This document shows, in pieces, positions 28,530-37,228 of a stretch of DNA of 64,000 nucleotides (position 1 is the stretch's first letter; every line of letters starts with the position of its first letter). This DNA is from Amylibacter sp. GTDB lineage: Bacteria; Pseudomonadota; Alphaproteobacteria; Rhodobacterales; Rhodobacteraceae. The notes under the pieces were generated by a model, which worked only from the letters and a program-made list of their open reading frames with translations, did not search any database and was not told the origin of the DNA. The translations under genes were made by a program, and so were the position numbers. The stretch is taken from positions 62,001 to 126,000 of the forward strand of contig JAJFHZ010000029.1 in assembly GCA_021775355.1 (NCBI GenBank), written 5' to 3'.

Positions 28530-29036
28530 CTAACCCTTTCGCTTGGCAAGTTTTGCCGCTTTGGCCAACAGCATTTTGCGTTTCACAGGGCCAAGATGGT
28601 CAAAAAACATCTTGCCGTTCAAGTGATCGATCTGATGTTGCACCGATGTCGCCCACAGACCGACAAAGTCACGTTCCACCATATCACCCGTTTCATCCAT
28701 ATATTCGACCGTCACCGCGCGGGGGCGTTCAATCTTTGCCCAAACGCCCGCCAAATTCGGGCTGCCTTCTTCGTGTTCACGCATTTTGGCGGACGCATGC
28801 AAAATCTTCGGGTTTGCCATGCGAACGGGCTGATCATGGATATCGGAACAATCCATCACTGCCAAACGCCGACTTTCACCGATCTGATTTGCGCCCAAGC
28901 CCACGCCCGGCATCGCATACATGCTGTCCAGCATATCTTGCCAGATTTGTTTTATGTCATCGGTGATTGTATCAACAACGGTGCAAACCATACGCAGCCG
29001 CTTGTCGGGGTATGCAATAAACCGGCGCACTGCCAT
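28530..29036 (-). CDS. Peptide deformylase paralogue lacking key residues
   Basis: 168-aa deformylase-fold protein. Motif I reads GVGLGANQ (44-51; canonical GxGLAAxQ). Motif II reads EGSPN (90-94), so the metal-ligand Cys of EGCLS is Ser92. Motif III reads HQIDH (134-138), so the catalytic Glu of HEIDH is Gln135, while both metal His remain. Deformylase catalysis is therefore unlikely. It overlaps the canonical def by one base (TGATG) and precedes fmt by four. A ribosome- or nascent-chain-related role is only a guess. Similar second copies occur in Rhodobacterales. Confidence 0.9.
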   Translation of the reverse strand: MAVRRFIAYPDKRLRMVCTVVDTITDDIKQIWQDMLDSMYAMPGVGLGANQIGESRRLAVMDCSDIHDQPVRMANPKILHASAKMREHEEGSPNLAGVWAKIERPRAVTVEYMDETGDMVERDFVGLWATSVQHQIDHLNGKMFFDHLGPVKRKMLLAKAAKLAKRKG

Positions 29037-29551
29037 CAGGCGCTCGCCCGTTCTTTTTTCAACTTTTGCATCTTTTTGGTGATCATGGATTTTTTCATAC
29101 GGCTTAGATAATCGATAAACAAAACCCCATCCAAATGATCGATCTCATGTTGTGCACAGCGCGACCAAAGCCCTGTGAAATGCTCTTCACGCTCGGCGCC
29201 GTCCATATCCCAAAATGCAACTTTGACTTCCGCGGGGCGCGTCACATCTTCGTACATACCCGGAATAGATAAACAGCCCTCTTCATGGGTGGTTTCATCT
29301 TCGCTGGACCAAAGCACTGTAGGATTGATCAAAACCATAGGTGCAGGGTCTTCTTCCTTATCCGCGCAATCCATCACGAACAAACGCTTCAACTTACCGA
29401 CTTGCGGGGCTGCCAAACCTACGCCGGGTGCATCATACATTGTGGCCAGCATCGCATTGCCCAACGCACGCGCATCGTCATCAACCGCTTCAACGGGGCT
29501 GCACAGCTTTTTCAAGCGCGGGTCGGGATGGATCAGGATCGGTAATATCAT
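29036..29551 (-). CDS. def: Peptide deformylase
   Basis: Removes the formyl group from nascent N-terminal Met. All three motifs are canonical: GVGLAAPQ, EGCLSIPG (metal Cys) and QHEIDHLDG (metal His pair and catalytic Glu). 171 aa. First gene of def-def2-fmt; it provides the activity that the adjacent paralogue appears to have lost. Confidence 0.97.
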   Translation of the reverse strand: MILPILIHPDPRLKKLCSPVEAVDDDARALGNAMLATMYDAPGVGLAAPQVGKLKRLFVMDCADKEEDPAPMVLINPTVLWSSEDETTHEEGCLSIPGMYEDVTRPAEVKVAFWDMDGAEREEHFTGLWSRCAQHEIDHLDGVLFIDYLSRMKKSMITKKMQKLKKERASA

Positions 29552-29674
29552 ACTAGCGATTTAGGTGAAAGCGGGCTGGGGTTCAAGATGCATCATTGTA
29601 TCACCCATACAGGTACAAAAATCCCCTTGCCCCTGCGCTGCCTTTCAGTAATCTCCGCGCCAAAGGAGACACGC

Positions 29675-30844
29675 ATGGATTTTGACGAAATCATCGACCG
29701 CCGCAACACCCATTCCAGCAAATGGGACAACATGGAACCAAGCTACGGTGTCAGCCCGAATGATGGTATCGCCATGTGGGTGGCCGATATGGATTTCAAA
29801 CCGCCACAATGCGTGGCCGATGCGCTAAAAGACATGACCGATCATGGCATTTACGGATACTATGGCAACGACGCATCCTACAGGGCCGCGATTTGCGGCT
29901 GGATGTCACGCCGTCACGGTTGGGCGGTTGATCCCGCGTCGATCTTTACCACACACGGGCTGGTCAACGGCACCGGGCTTTGTGTGCAGGCTTTCACCGA
30001 ACCGGGTGATGCCATTGTTCTGTTCACCCCTGTTTATCACGCATTTGCCCGTGTGATCAAAGCCGCTGGTCGCACCGTTACCGAATGCGTGCTGGCGAAT
30101 GATAACGGTCATTACCGAATGGATTTCGACGCTTATGAAGCCGCTCTGACAGGCCGCGAAACCATGATGATCTTTTGCTCTCCGCACAACCCGGGCGGGC
30201 GGGTCTGGTCACAATCCGAACTGCAGCAGATCGCCGATTTTTGCGTCAAACACGACCTGATCCTTGTATCCGACGAAATCCACCACGATCTGGTCTATCC
30301 GGGCCAAAAACATATCCCCATGACCAATGCCGCCCCTGAAATCAGCGACCGTCTGGTGATGATGACCGCGCCAAGCAAGACATTCAACATCGCAGGCCTG
30401 CACACGGGCAATGTGATTATCGCAGATACAACACTGCGCCAAAAGTTTGCAGGTACAATGGCCGCAATGGGTATATCGGGCAACAGTGCCGGCCTGTTCG
30501 CAGTTGAAGCCGCTTATACCGGCGGCGACGATTGGGTCGATGCTTTGGTCGCTTATCTGGCGGAAAACAAACGTGTGTTCGATGCAGGTGTCAACGCCAT
30601 TCCCGGCCTGAAATCCATGAACCTAGAGGCCACCTATCTGGCATGGGTCGATTTTTCCGGTACCGGCATGCCCCGCGAAGAGTTCACGACCCGTGTTCAA
30701 AACGTCGCCAAAATCGCCGCCAACCACGGCCAAACCTTTGGCACGGGCGGTGAGGACTACCTGCGCTTCAATCTGGGCTGCCCGCGCAGCGTAGTCACGG
30801 ACGCGGTTGCAAGGTTGCAAAATGCTTTTGGGGATCTTCAGTAA
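29675..30844 (+). CDS. MalY/PatB-type cystathionine beta-lyase or aminotransferase
   Basis: 389-aa PLP enzyme of fold type I, MalY/PatB group: the N-terminal GIAMWVADMDFKPPQCV is characteristic, HNPGGRVW and SDEIHHDLVYPG (Asp200) follow, and the PLP Lys is Lys235 in TAPSKTFNIAGLH. C-S lyase activity on cystathionine or cysteine conjugates is the most likely reaction. ATG 29675 has AAAGGAGA upstream; the longer frame from 29588 is discarded. A single gene between divergent def and accA. Confidence 0.9.
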   Translation: MDFDEIIDRRNTHSSKWDNMEPSYGVSPNDGIAMWVADMDFKPPQCVADALKDMTDHGIYGYYGNDASYRAAICGWMSRRHGWAVDPASIFTTHGLVNGTGLCVQAFTEPGDAIVLFTPVYHAFARVIKAAGRTVTECVLANDNGHYRMDFDAYEAALTGRETMMIFCSPHNPGGRVWSQSELQQIADFCVKHDLILVSDEIHHDLVYPGQKHIPMTNAAPEISDRLVMMTAPSKTFNIAGLHTGNVIIADTTLRQKFAGTMAAMGISGNSAGLFAVEAAYTGGDDWVDALVAYLAENKRVFDAGVNAIPGLKSMNLEATYLAWVDFSGTGMPREEFTTRVQNVAKIAANHGQTFGTGGEDYLRFNLGCPRSVVTDAVARLQNAFGDLQ

Positions 30845-30915
30845 ACCCATAAACCGTTGCATCCCCTGCCTAGGAACGCCATAAAGGTCTGTGAGTATAA
30901 CATCAGGGCGACCCT

Positions 30916-31881
30916 ATGAAAAATTATCTGGAATTTGAAAAACCATTGGCCGAAATCGAAGGCAAAGCTGCTGAATTGCGGGCAATGGCGCATCAAAGCG
31001 AAGATGGTGTCGATGTGGAAAAAGAAGCGACGGCCTTGGATAAAAAGGCCGATAAGCTGCTGGCAAAACTTTATAAAGACCTGACACCGTGGCGCAAATG
31101 TCAGGTGGCGCGTCACGCTGATCGGCCACACTGTTCCGATTACATCAATGCTATTTTCACCGAATACACGCCCTTGGCAGGTGACCGCAACTTTGCCGAC
31201 GACAGTGCCATTATGGGTGGCCTCGCCCGTTTCAACGATCAGCCCGTTGTGGTGATCGGCCATGAAAAAGGCAATGACACCGCATCGCGCCTGCACCACA
31301 ATTTCGGCATGTCGCGCCCCGAAGGATACCGCAAAGCCATACGCCTGATGGATATGGCAGACCGCTTTGGCCTGCCGATCATCACACTCATTGACACACC
31401 GGGCGCATTCCCCGGCAAAGGTGCCGAAGAACGCGGACAATCCGAAGCGATTGCACGATCCACTGAAAAATGCCTACAGGTCGGCGTACCGTTGGTTTCC
31501 GTAATCATCGGCGAAGGCGGCTCCGGCGGGGCTGTGGCCTTTGCGTCATCCGATAAACTGGCCATGCTGGAACACTCGGTTTATTCCGTTATTTCCCCCG
31601 AAGGCTGCGCATCCATCCTGTGGAAAGACGCCGAAAAAATGCGCGAAGCGGCTGAAGCGTTACGCCTGACCGCACAGGATTTAAAAGAACTTGGCGTGGC
31701 GGATGTGATTATCGCAGAACCCGTGGGCGGGGCCCAGCGCGACAAAGCGCAAACGATGGAAAATGTCCGTAAAGAGATTGCCAAGATGTTGAAAAGCCTG
31801 AATGGCAAAACCAGCAAAAAACTGATCTCGGATCGCCGTAAAAAGTTTCTGGATATGGGTATGAAAGCGTTGGTGGCATAG
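30916..31881 (+). CDS. accA: Acetyl-CoA carboxylase carboxyltransferase alpha subunit
   Basis: Alpha chain of the carboxyltransferase that makes malonyl-CoA for fatty acid synthesis. [16 protein letters not shown] at the N-terminus, [35 protein letters not shown] and [13 protein letters not shown] are family hallmarks. 321 aa. Monocistronic in appearance, convergent with an unknown lipoprotein gene 25 bases away. Confidence 0.97.
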   Translation: MKNYLEFEKPLAEIEGKAAELRAMAHQSEDGVDVEKEATALDKKADKLLAKLYKDLTPWRKCQVARHADRPHCSDYINAIFTEYTPLAGDRNFADDSAIMGGLARFNDQPVVVIGHEKGNDTASRLHHNFGMSRPEGYRKAIRLMDMADRFGLPIITLIDTPGAFPGKGAEERGQSEAIARSTEKCLQVGVPLVSVIIGEGGSGGAVAFASSDKLAMLEHSVYSVISPEGCASILWKDAEKMREAAEALRLTAQDLKELGVADVIIAEPVGGAQRDKAQTMENVRKEIAKMLKSLNGKTSKKLISDRRKKFLDMGMKALVA

Positions 31882-31906
31882 GGTGGGGTTTGGGCCCACG
31901 GGTTAC

Positions 31907-32554
31907 CTAACTACGGACGTCCACAATATGACACTTAAAATGATGCGGCTTTAAGTATTTCCTCCAAGTTTCGGTGGCATGATACATAGTGACATACTCA
32001 TATTTTGCACAAGCTTCTAATGCAGCTTCGATCGCCTTCTCTTTGGAAATACCAACACCCCACCCATAGCCTTCATTTTGATTTACTGCAAACGCACCAT
32101 ATTTATTGTTTCGTAGGCTTTTTAAAAACGCGCCTTTGTAAATTTTCATTGCATCACTCCCCAACGTTATTGAACCCTCTTTTGGTGTGTAACCCTTAGG
32201 AATAATAGATGCATAAACAATACATCCACTGGCATCATTGGATTTCAGCTTACATGCGCCAAGCGCTTCTACTTTCGCGGCTTGAAGGGAATTATGGTCA
32301 GTCCAAATACTAAAATCTTCTGCAATATTTACAGCAAAAGCAGAATAGTAGCCAAATGATTTTTTGAATTCATCCAACGATTCTAAATGTACAGCAGATA
32401 GTTTTTTGTTCGAATGTATCACAACAACTTTCTGCTGCGAATATAGATCTAAATTACCAACAGTTTTATTCCCGTTATCAACAGGCTCGTTAGGCACACA
32501 GCCAATCAAAGAATATAATGCAGTCATTGAAATAAGCGAAAAGCCGCGTCTCAT
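31907..32554 (-). CDS. Unknown lipoprotein with two DUF4189-like units
   Basis: 215-aa predicted lipoprotein: ATG 32554 with AGGAAC upstream gives a signal peptide ending SLIGC, a clear lipobox. The mature part has two similar units: YYSAFAVNIAEDFSIWTDH followed by SLQAAKVEALGACK, and KYGAFAVNQNEGYGWGVGIS followed by EKAIEAALEACAKY. This resembles the DUF4189 pattern (small aromatic strands, then an Ala-rich helix ending in Cys). Seven Cys in the mature chain (six apart from the lipidated one) may form disulfides. Base composition is clearly AT-richer than the neighbours, suggesting transfer or relaxed selection. Function unknown. Confidence 0.7.
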   Translation of the reverse strand: MRRGFSLISMTALYSLIGCVPNEPVDNGNKTVGNLDLYSQQKVVVIHSNKKLSAVHLESLDEFKKSFGYYSAFAVNIAEDFSIWTDHNSLQAAKVEALGACKLKSNDASGCIVYASIIPKGYTPKEGSITLGSDAMKIYKGAFLKSLRNNKYGAFAVNQNEGYGWGVGISKEKAIEAALEACAKYEYVTMYHATETWRKYLKPHHFKCHIVDVRS

Positions 32555-32779
32555 TTGGTTCCTAACTTCTGAAAGAAAATAATAACACCCTAAGTATATC
32601 ACTTGTTATTAAGCCCACGCGTTGCATTGATTAAATCAAACAAAACACGATTTTGTAGCAAAAAGTTCAAACTAAAACAACCTGAATAGCCTCCATAACC
32701 CTTGAATAAAAAATTAATAAGTCAAATGATTTCAATCAATTAAGCCACCGCCCTATCTGGGACATCATCAAAACTCTCC
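32555..32779. other. AT-rich intergenic region upstream of the unknown lipoprotein
   Basis: 225 bases without a gene. A 13-bp palindrome TTGATTAAATCAA (32627-32639) lies about 75 bases upstream of the lipoprotein start and could be an operator. No promoter is assigned. Confidence 0.4.
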
Positions 32780-33391
32780 CTACCACATCGATTTCTTGGC
32801 CCGCTCCGGCCATTCTTTATCATAAGCTACGGCATCCATCTCACCCGCTGTTTGTGCCTTTAATATCTGCCCCGCAGATGGCAGTGCGCTGATGTCCGGC
32901 CAGTTTTCCACATCCCACAGGCCTGCCCGCATCACGGCACGCGCGCATTGAAAATATATCTCTTCTATATGGATCACGATCACCGATTTTGGCGGCTTGC
33001 CCTTCACCGCAAACCGTTCCAGCAGGTCATCTGCGACAGACACCTCAGCTCGCCCATTGACCCGCGTCACCGTGCTTGATCCCTTGGTCAGCAGCATCAG
33101 GGCCAAACGCCCATCGCGCACGATATTTCGCAGGCTATCCATACGATTGTTGCCGCGCCTGTCCGGCATTGCCAATGTTTTTTCATCCAATTCAAACACC
33201 ACTTCACCCATATCGCCGCGCGGGGATGCATCCACCCCTTCGGGGCCGACCGTTGCCAAAGCACAAAAGCTGCTGGAAGCAATCCACGCACGGTATTCGG
33301 GGGTGATATGGTCAGAGACTTTTACAGTCGCCGCAATTCCGGGTTTGCCATAGATCGTCTCTAACTCTTCAATACTCGCAACTATCACCAT
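32780..33391 (-). CDS. PPOX-class FMN-binding protein
   Basis: 203-aa split-barrel flavoprotein-like protein of the pyridoxamine 5'-phosphate oxidase superfamily. FCALATVGPEGVDASPRGD and LAMPDRRGNNRMDSLRNIV match the FMN-binding pattern of the group annotated as pyridoxamine phosphate oxidase-related FMN proteins. ATG 33391 is used because it lies four bases after the plsC stop with AAGGA upstream; the longer frame overlaps plsC. Substrate unknown. Confidence 0.85.
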   Translation of the reverse strand: MVIVASIEELETIYGKPGIAATVKVSDHITPEYRAWIASSSFCALATVGPEGVDASPRGDMGEVVFELDEKTLAMPDRRGNNRMDSLRNIVRDGRLALMLLTKGSSTVTRVNGRAEVSVADDLLERFAVKGKPPKSVIVIHIEEIYFQCARAVMRAGLWDVENWPDISALPSAGQILKAQTAGEMDAVAYDKEWPERAKKSMW

Positions 33392-33395
33392 GCGT

Positions 33396-34130
33396 TTAAT
33401 CCTTCGGTTCAAATCCCGCTTCGCCCGCCAAACGTACGGATGCTGGTTCAATACGCGCTTCCAGTTCTTTGGTGAACGCTTCCAATTTTAAACCTTCAGG
33501 CATCGGATCAAGGTATTCGAACACCACAACACCCGGATGGCGCAGCAAACCACGCTTGGGCCACATCACACCTGCATTGGTGGCCACAGGGATACACGGC
33601 TTGCCCATGCGTTCACAAATTACGGCCGCCCCTACTTTATAGGGTTTATATGTGCCGGGCGGCACACGCGTACCTTGGGGATAAATCACCAGTTGAGAGG
33701 CCTCGCCGACTTGGCGTTCTATCCCTTTCATCATTTGGCCAACCGCTTTTGATTTATCACCGCGCTTAACGGGGGCCGCCCCGATGCGCATGGCATAAAA
33801 ACCCAAAATCGGCGCCCATTTCAGTTCACGTTTCATCACATAGTTCGCACGCGGCAACAGGTACATATGCAAGATTACATCCAGAAAAGACTGGTGTTTC
33901 GATGCGACCACAACATCGCCTGTGGGAACTTCCCCGCGCGTTTCATATGTAATCCCGCACAATATTCGCGCCATCCACAAGACACCCGCACAAAACAACT
34001 TCATGACATTATAGGCCCAGTTGCGCGATATTACCGCCGGAATGGCACCTATTATGCCAAGCATAAACATCCATAGATACATCAAAAAGATAAACAGAAT
34101 TGACCTGATATATTGTAGAACCAAACCCAT
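33396..34130 (-). CDS. plsC: 1-acyl-sn-glycerol-3-phosphate acyltransferase
   Basis: Makes phosphatidic acid from lysophosphatidic acid at the inner membrane. Hydrophobic N-terminus (about residues 8-32), then motif I KHQSFLD (HX4D), motif III IYPQGTRVPPG, and motif IV CIPVATNAG. 244 aa. It begins two bases after the ftsX stop, so ftsE-ftsX-plsC-PPOX is one likely transcript. Confidence 0.94.
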   Translation of the reverse strand: MGLVLQYIRSILFIFLMYLWMFMLGIIGAIPAVISRNWAYNVMKLFCAGVLWMARILCGITYETRGEVPTGDVVVASKHQSFLDVILHMYLLPRANYVMKRELKWAPILGFYAMRIGAAPVKRGDKSKAVGQMMKGIERQVGEASQLVIYPQGTRVPPGTYKPYKVGAAVICERMGKPCIPVATNAGVMWPKRGLLRHPGVVVFEYLDPMPEGLKLEAFTKELEARIEPASVRLAGEAGFEPKD

Positions 34131-34131
34131 C

Positions 34132-35046
34132 TCATGAAATCCTAGCCAAAGCGCGGAACGCTGCCGCGCGGGTTGCCCAAAATGCCACCAATGCCGTAAG
34201 CGGCGGGATCAGAAGTGGCCACATCCAATACCAACCCTCAAAGCCAAGCCCGGTCAGAAATGCCCCTTCTTCTGCCGCGGATGGCAGGAAAAATATCGCA
34301 ATCATACCTAAAGTCGTGCCAATGATCGCCCCCAAAAGGGCGCGCATCGTAAAACGGCGCACAAAGGCCCGCGCAATATAAACGTCCCGCGCCCCTACAA
34401 GGCGCAAAACCGATATAATTTGTCCGTTTGCGGCCAACGCCGATTGTGCGGCTAGCGTAATCATTGCCGCCGTTGATCCTGCGATCAGCAAAATAGCAAT
34501 GGTCCCCAAAGATCTTAAACGGTTGGCCGCTACGACCAATGGTCTGCGCCAACGGGTGTGATCATCCAGCACTGCCCCCGGCGCCTCGGCGCTTAATCGT
34601 AGGCGCAAACCTTCCATGTCGGGGCCTATATCTGCTTCCATAACTTCTACAAGACGTGGGATGGGTAGATTTTCCAATGGCAGATCAGGGCCGAACCAGG
34701 GCTCCAGCAATCGGCGTTGTTCATCATCTGTCATCACACGGGCCGATGCAATTCCTGTCGTTGTTTCCAGCACATTTACCACCGCATCCAACTGCGCTTG
34801 CATCTGACCCTCGGGGGCTGAAATGCGAACTGTGGTGGTACGGGCAAGTTCACCCGACCAGCGATCTGCCAAACGGCCTGTGGCCAATGATAAAGCCATA
34901 GCAAATACCGCAAGAAATGCCATCGCACCTGCAGTAAAGCTGGTCAGGTTTGCAGTATAACCGGACGGTGGAATAGCTTTATCTGCCGACACATCCCCCA
35001 TCGAAATATCCGTCAGGTTGTTCAGAAACACGTAGAGCTTTTTCAT
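34132..35046 (-). CDS. ftsX: Cell division protein FtsX
   Basis: Membrane partner of FtsE that transmits ATPase signals to periplasmic amidases during septation. One N-terminal membrane segment (about residues 35-55), a large periplasmic loop, then three C-terminal membrane segments; LRLVGARDVYIARAFVRRF is the conserved cytoplasmic loop. 304 aa. Its start overlaps the ftsE stop by four bases. Confidence 0.95.
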   Translation of the reverse strand: MKKLYVFLNNLTDISMGDVSADKAIPPSGYTANLTSFTAGAMAFLAVFAMALSLATGRLADRWSGELARTTTVRISAPEGQMQAQLDAVVNVLETTTGIASARVMTDDEQRRLLEPWFGPDLPLENLPIPRLVEVMEADIGPDMEGLRLRLSAEAPGAVLDDHTRWRRPLVVAANRLRSLGTIAILLIAGSTAAMITLAAQSALAANGQIISVLRLVGARDVYIARAFVRRFTMRALLGAIIGTTLGMIAIFFLPSAAEEGAFLTGLGFEGWYWMWPLLIPPLTALVAFWATRAAAFRALARIS

Positions 35047-35720
35047 AGATCAGCCCCCGCCAACTGCACCTTGTTATTCGCAATTCGCAAAACCCGTGCG
35101 GGGATTTTCGATTTCGCCATACGGATCAACTGTAAATCGTGGGTCGCGATAATCACGGTTTTGCCCATTTTATTCAGCTCAATCAATAGCCTCAGAATTT
35201 TCTGCGCCATTTCCCAGTCTAAATTTCCCGTTGGTTCATCTGCCAATATTAAATCAGGCGACATCACGACAGCACGCGCCAATGCCGCGCGTTGACGTTC
35301 CCCGCTTGATAATTCATTTGGCAGTGCATTCATACGTGCAGACAGGCCTACCCAAGACACCAAATCATGGAAGCTGGCATCATCCAGTTCAGATGAACGC
35401 CCCGATACTTGCAACGGCATCTTAATATTTTCCGCCATTGATAGGTGGTCGACAAACTTACAGTCCTGATGGACAACACCTATTCTGCGCCTGATTTGGG
35501 TTATATCTTCGCGTTCCAGACCGCGCACATCACGATCCAGAATGCGTATAATCCCGCGTGTTGGCATCAAAGCTTGGTAGCATAATCGTAAAAATGTGGT
35601 TTTCCCCGCACCGGAAGGACCAGTTAGAAAATAAAAACTGCCTGGGGCCACATCCAGACTGACATCCGCTAGAATATCTCTGCCACCATAACTAAAACCT
35701 GCTTCTTGTAATTGCAGCAC
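35043..35720 (-). CDS. ftsE: Cell division ATP-binding protein FtsE
   Basis: ABC-type ATPase of the FtsEX divisome complex. Walker A GPSGAGKT (34-41), ABC signature LSSGERQRAALARA, Walker B LILADEPTGNLD, and the switch His in IIATHDLQLI. 225 aa. GTG start. The opposite strand carries the zinc-ribbon protein gene. Confidence 0.95.
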   Translation of the reverse strand: MLQLQEAGFSYGGRDILADVSLDVAPGSFYFLTGPSGAGKTTFLRLCYQALMPTRGIIRILDRDVRGLEREDITQIRRRIGVVHQDCKFVDHLSMAENIKMPLQVSGRSSELDDASFHDLVSWVGLSARMNALPNELSSGERQRAALARAVVMSPDLILADEPTGNLDWEMAQKILRLLIELNKMGKTVIIATHDLQLIRMAKSKIPARVLRIANNKVQLAGADL

Positions 35721-35883
35721 TGCCCGCTCCGAATCCTGTTTTCGCTATCACCTATACCCTTGAACCCTATTGTAATCACTACAAATGCTTACAAATACTT
35801 GGAATACATCCTTTTCAAAGCTACAAGGGTTATGAGGAAAGATTCGATCAGCTAATTGGTCGGGCAGCAAAAACGGGGACCAT
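35721..35883. promoter_or_regulatory. Divergent ftsE / zinc-ribbon control region
   Basis: 163 bases between divergent genes. It contains a tandem direct repeat ACAAATGCTT ACAAATACTT (35781-35800) with an exact 10-bp period and one mismatch, suitable for two protein monomers on one DNA face. No promoter hexamers are confidently assigned. Confidence 0.45.
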
Positions 35884-37218
35884 ATGCGGCTAATATGCCC
35901 AAACTGCGTCGCGCAGTACGAAGTTGATGAAGATGTCATCCCACCCGAAGGGCGTGATGTGCAATGCGCAAACTGCGGCCATAACTGGTTTCAGGACGCG
36001 CTTCAAATGCTTTCAACCGATGCGGAAATCCCTTCGGGTACCGGTGATCCCGACAGTGATGTGCCCCCCGAATTATTCAATGATCTTGAAGGCAGACTGA
36101 ATACTGAATTCGCCAGTGCCCGCACACAGGTCGCCCCTGATCCGAATGATATGGAACCGGAAGAACCCCGTGACGATTTCCAGATCGAACAGCAACCGGA
36201 AGCACCTTCAACACGGTTAGATCGGGAAGCTTTGGACATCCTTCACACAGAGGCCGAATATTCCAGCGGCGAAAAACCGCCCGCTGCGACAGAAACCGTT
36301 GCTGAATCGGAAGAGCCGCCCGTCGAAGATGTACAAGAACCGCCTGAAGAGGACATCAGTACTTCAGAAACTGAACCCGCCGTAGGAAGTGACGACCCCA
36401 TGGATGCCGTACCGGAAAAGGATGATCTGAACGAAATCCGGCGCCGTATCAAAGATTTGGAAACCCAAGAAGAACTGGCCGATCCGAATCAACATGACAC
36501 TTTGGACCCAAATGAAGAGATCACCCAGACAGATACGGTTGATGATCTTGTTGCTTCCGGCTTGGATAGCGCAGGCGTAGGTGAAAGACAAAAGCCGACA
36601 TCGGAACAAACCGCTGGTGATCCCAATCCATTTTTACGCCCCTTAAATGACGACCCGTCTGTTGTTGAAAATGATCCTGTATCAGACGCGGCAAACCATC
36701 AGTACGAAGAAAACATTCCCTTTGAAGAAAGTATTTCTGCCGCACTTGCGCAAACCAGGCCTGTTGATGATGACAGCGCGCCCCTTACATCAGATCATAT
36801 AGATGAAACGGAAATTATTGCAGACAATCAACCGCGCAATAGGGTTTCACCGCGTCCATTCCCGAAAATCGGAGGTACAGAAGATACACCGGACGATCTG
36901 TATAACACACCTGAAGAACGCGCCGAAACACGCAAAGATATGTTCCCGGATGTAGATGAGTTGAGTTCTGAAATAGCAAGTGATGCAAAACGCAGCAAGT
37001 ATGAGCATCAACCCGAAGAGGAAGTTAAAGTTCAAAACGGGTTCTTAAGGGGCTTCAAGTATGCAATTCTTTTGTGCATCCTGACTGGCATCATATATTT
37101 GTCACAACCTGTTATCGTTAAATACGTTCCGGAAACGGAACCTTATTTAAATCTGCTGACAGAGTGGGTGAATAAAGCAGCGGATTTTCTGAATACATTG
37201 GTCGACATGATCGTCTAA
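35884..37218 (+). CDS. Zinc-ribbon protein with acidic linker and C-terminal membrane anchor
   Basis: 444 aa in three parts. Residues 1-36 form an MJ0042-type zinc ribbon (Cys5, Cys8, Cys28, Cys31; LICPNCVAQYEVDED). Residues 40-390 are very rich in Asp, Glu and Pro and are predicted to be disordered. A single membrane helix lies near residues 395-412 (AILLCILTGIIYLSQPVIV), with a short tail. The ribbon would face the cytoplasm. Similar zinc-ribbon proteins sit beside ftsEX in Rhodobacterales, suggesting an envelope or division role, but function is unproven. Confidence 0.85.
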   Translation: MRLICPNCVAQYEVDEDVIPPEGRDVQCANCGHNWFQDALQMLSTDAEIPSGTGDPDSDVPPELFNDLEGRLNTEFASARTQVAPDPNDMEPEEPRDDFQIEQQPEAPSTRLDREALDILHTEAEYSSGEKPPAATETVAESEEPPVEDVQEPPEEDISTSETEPAVGSDDPMDAVPEKDDLNEIRRRIKDLETQEELADPNQHDTLDPNEEITQTDTVDDLVASGLDSAGVGERQKPTSEQTAGDPNPFLRPLNDDPSVVENDPVSDAANHQYEENIPFEESISAALAQTRPVDDDSAPLTSDHIDETEIIADNQPRNRVSPRPFPKIGGTEDTPDDLYNTPEERAETRKDMFPDVDELSSEIASDAKRSKYEHQPEEEVKVQNGFLRGFKYAILLCILTGIIYLSQPVIVKYVPETEPYLNLLTEWVNKAADFLNTLVDMIV

Positions 37219-37228
37219 GATCCCAAGA

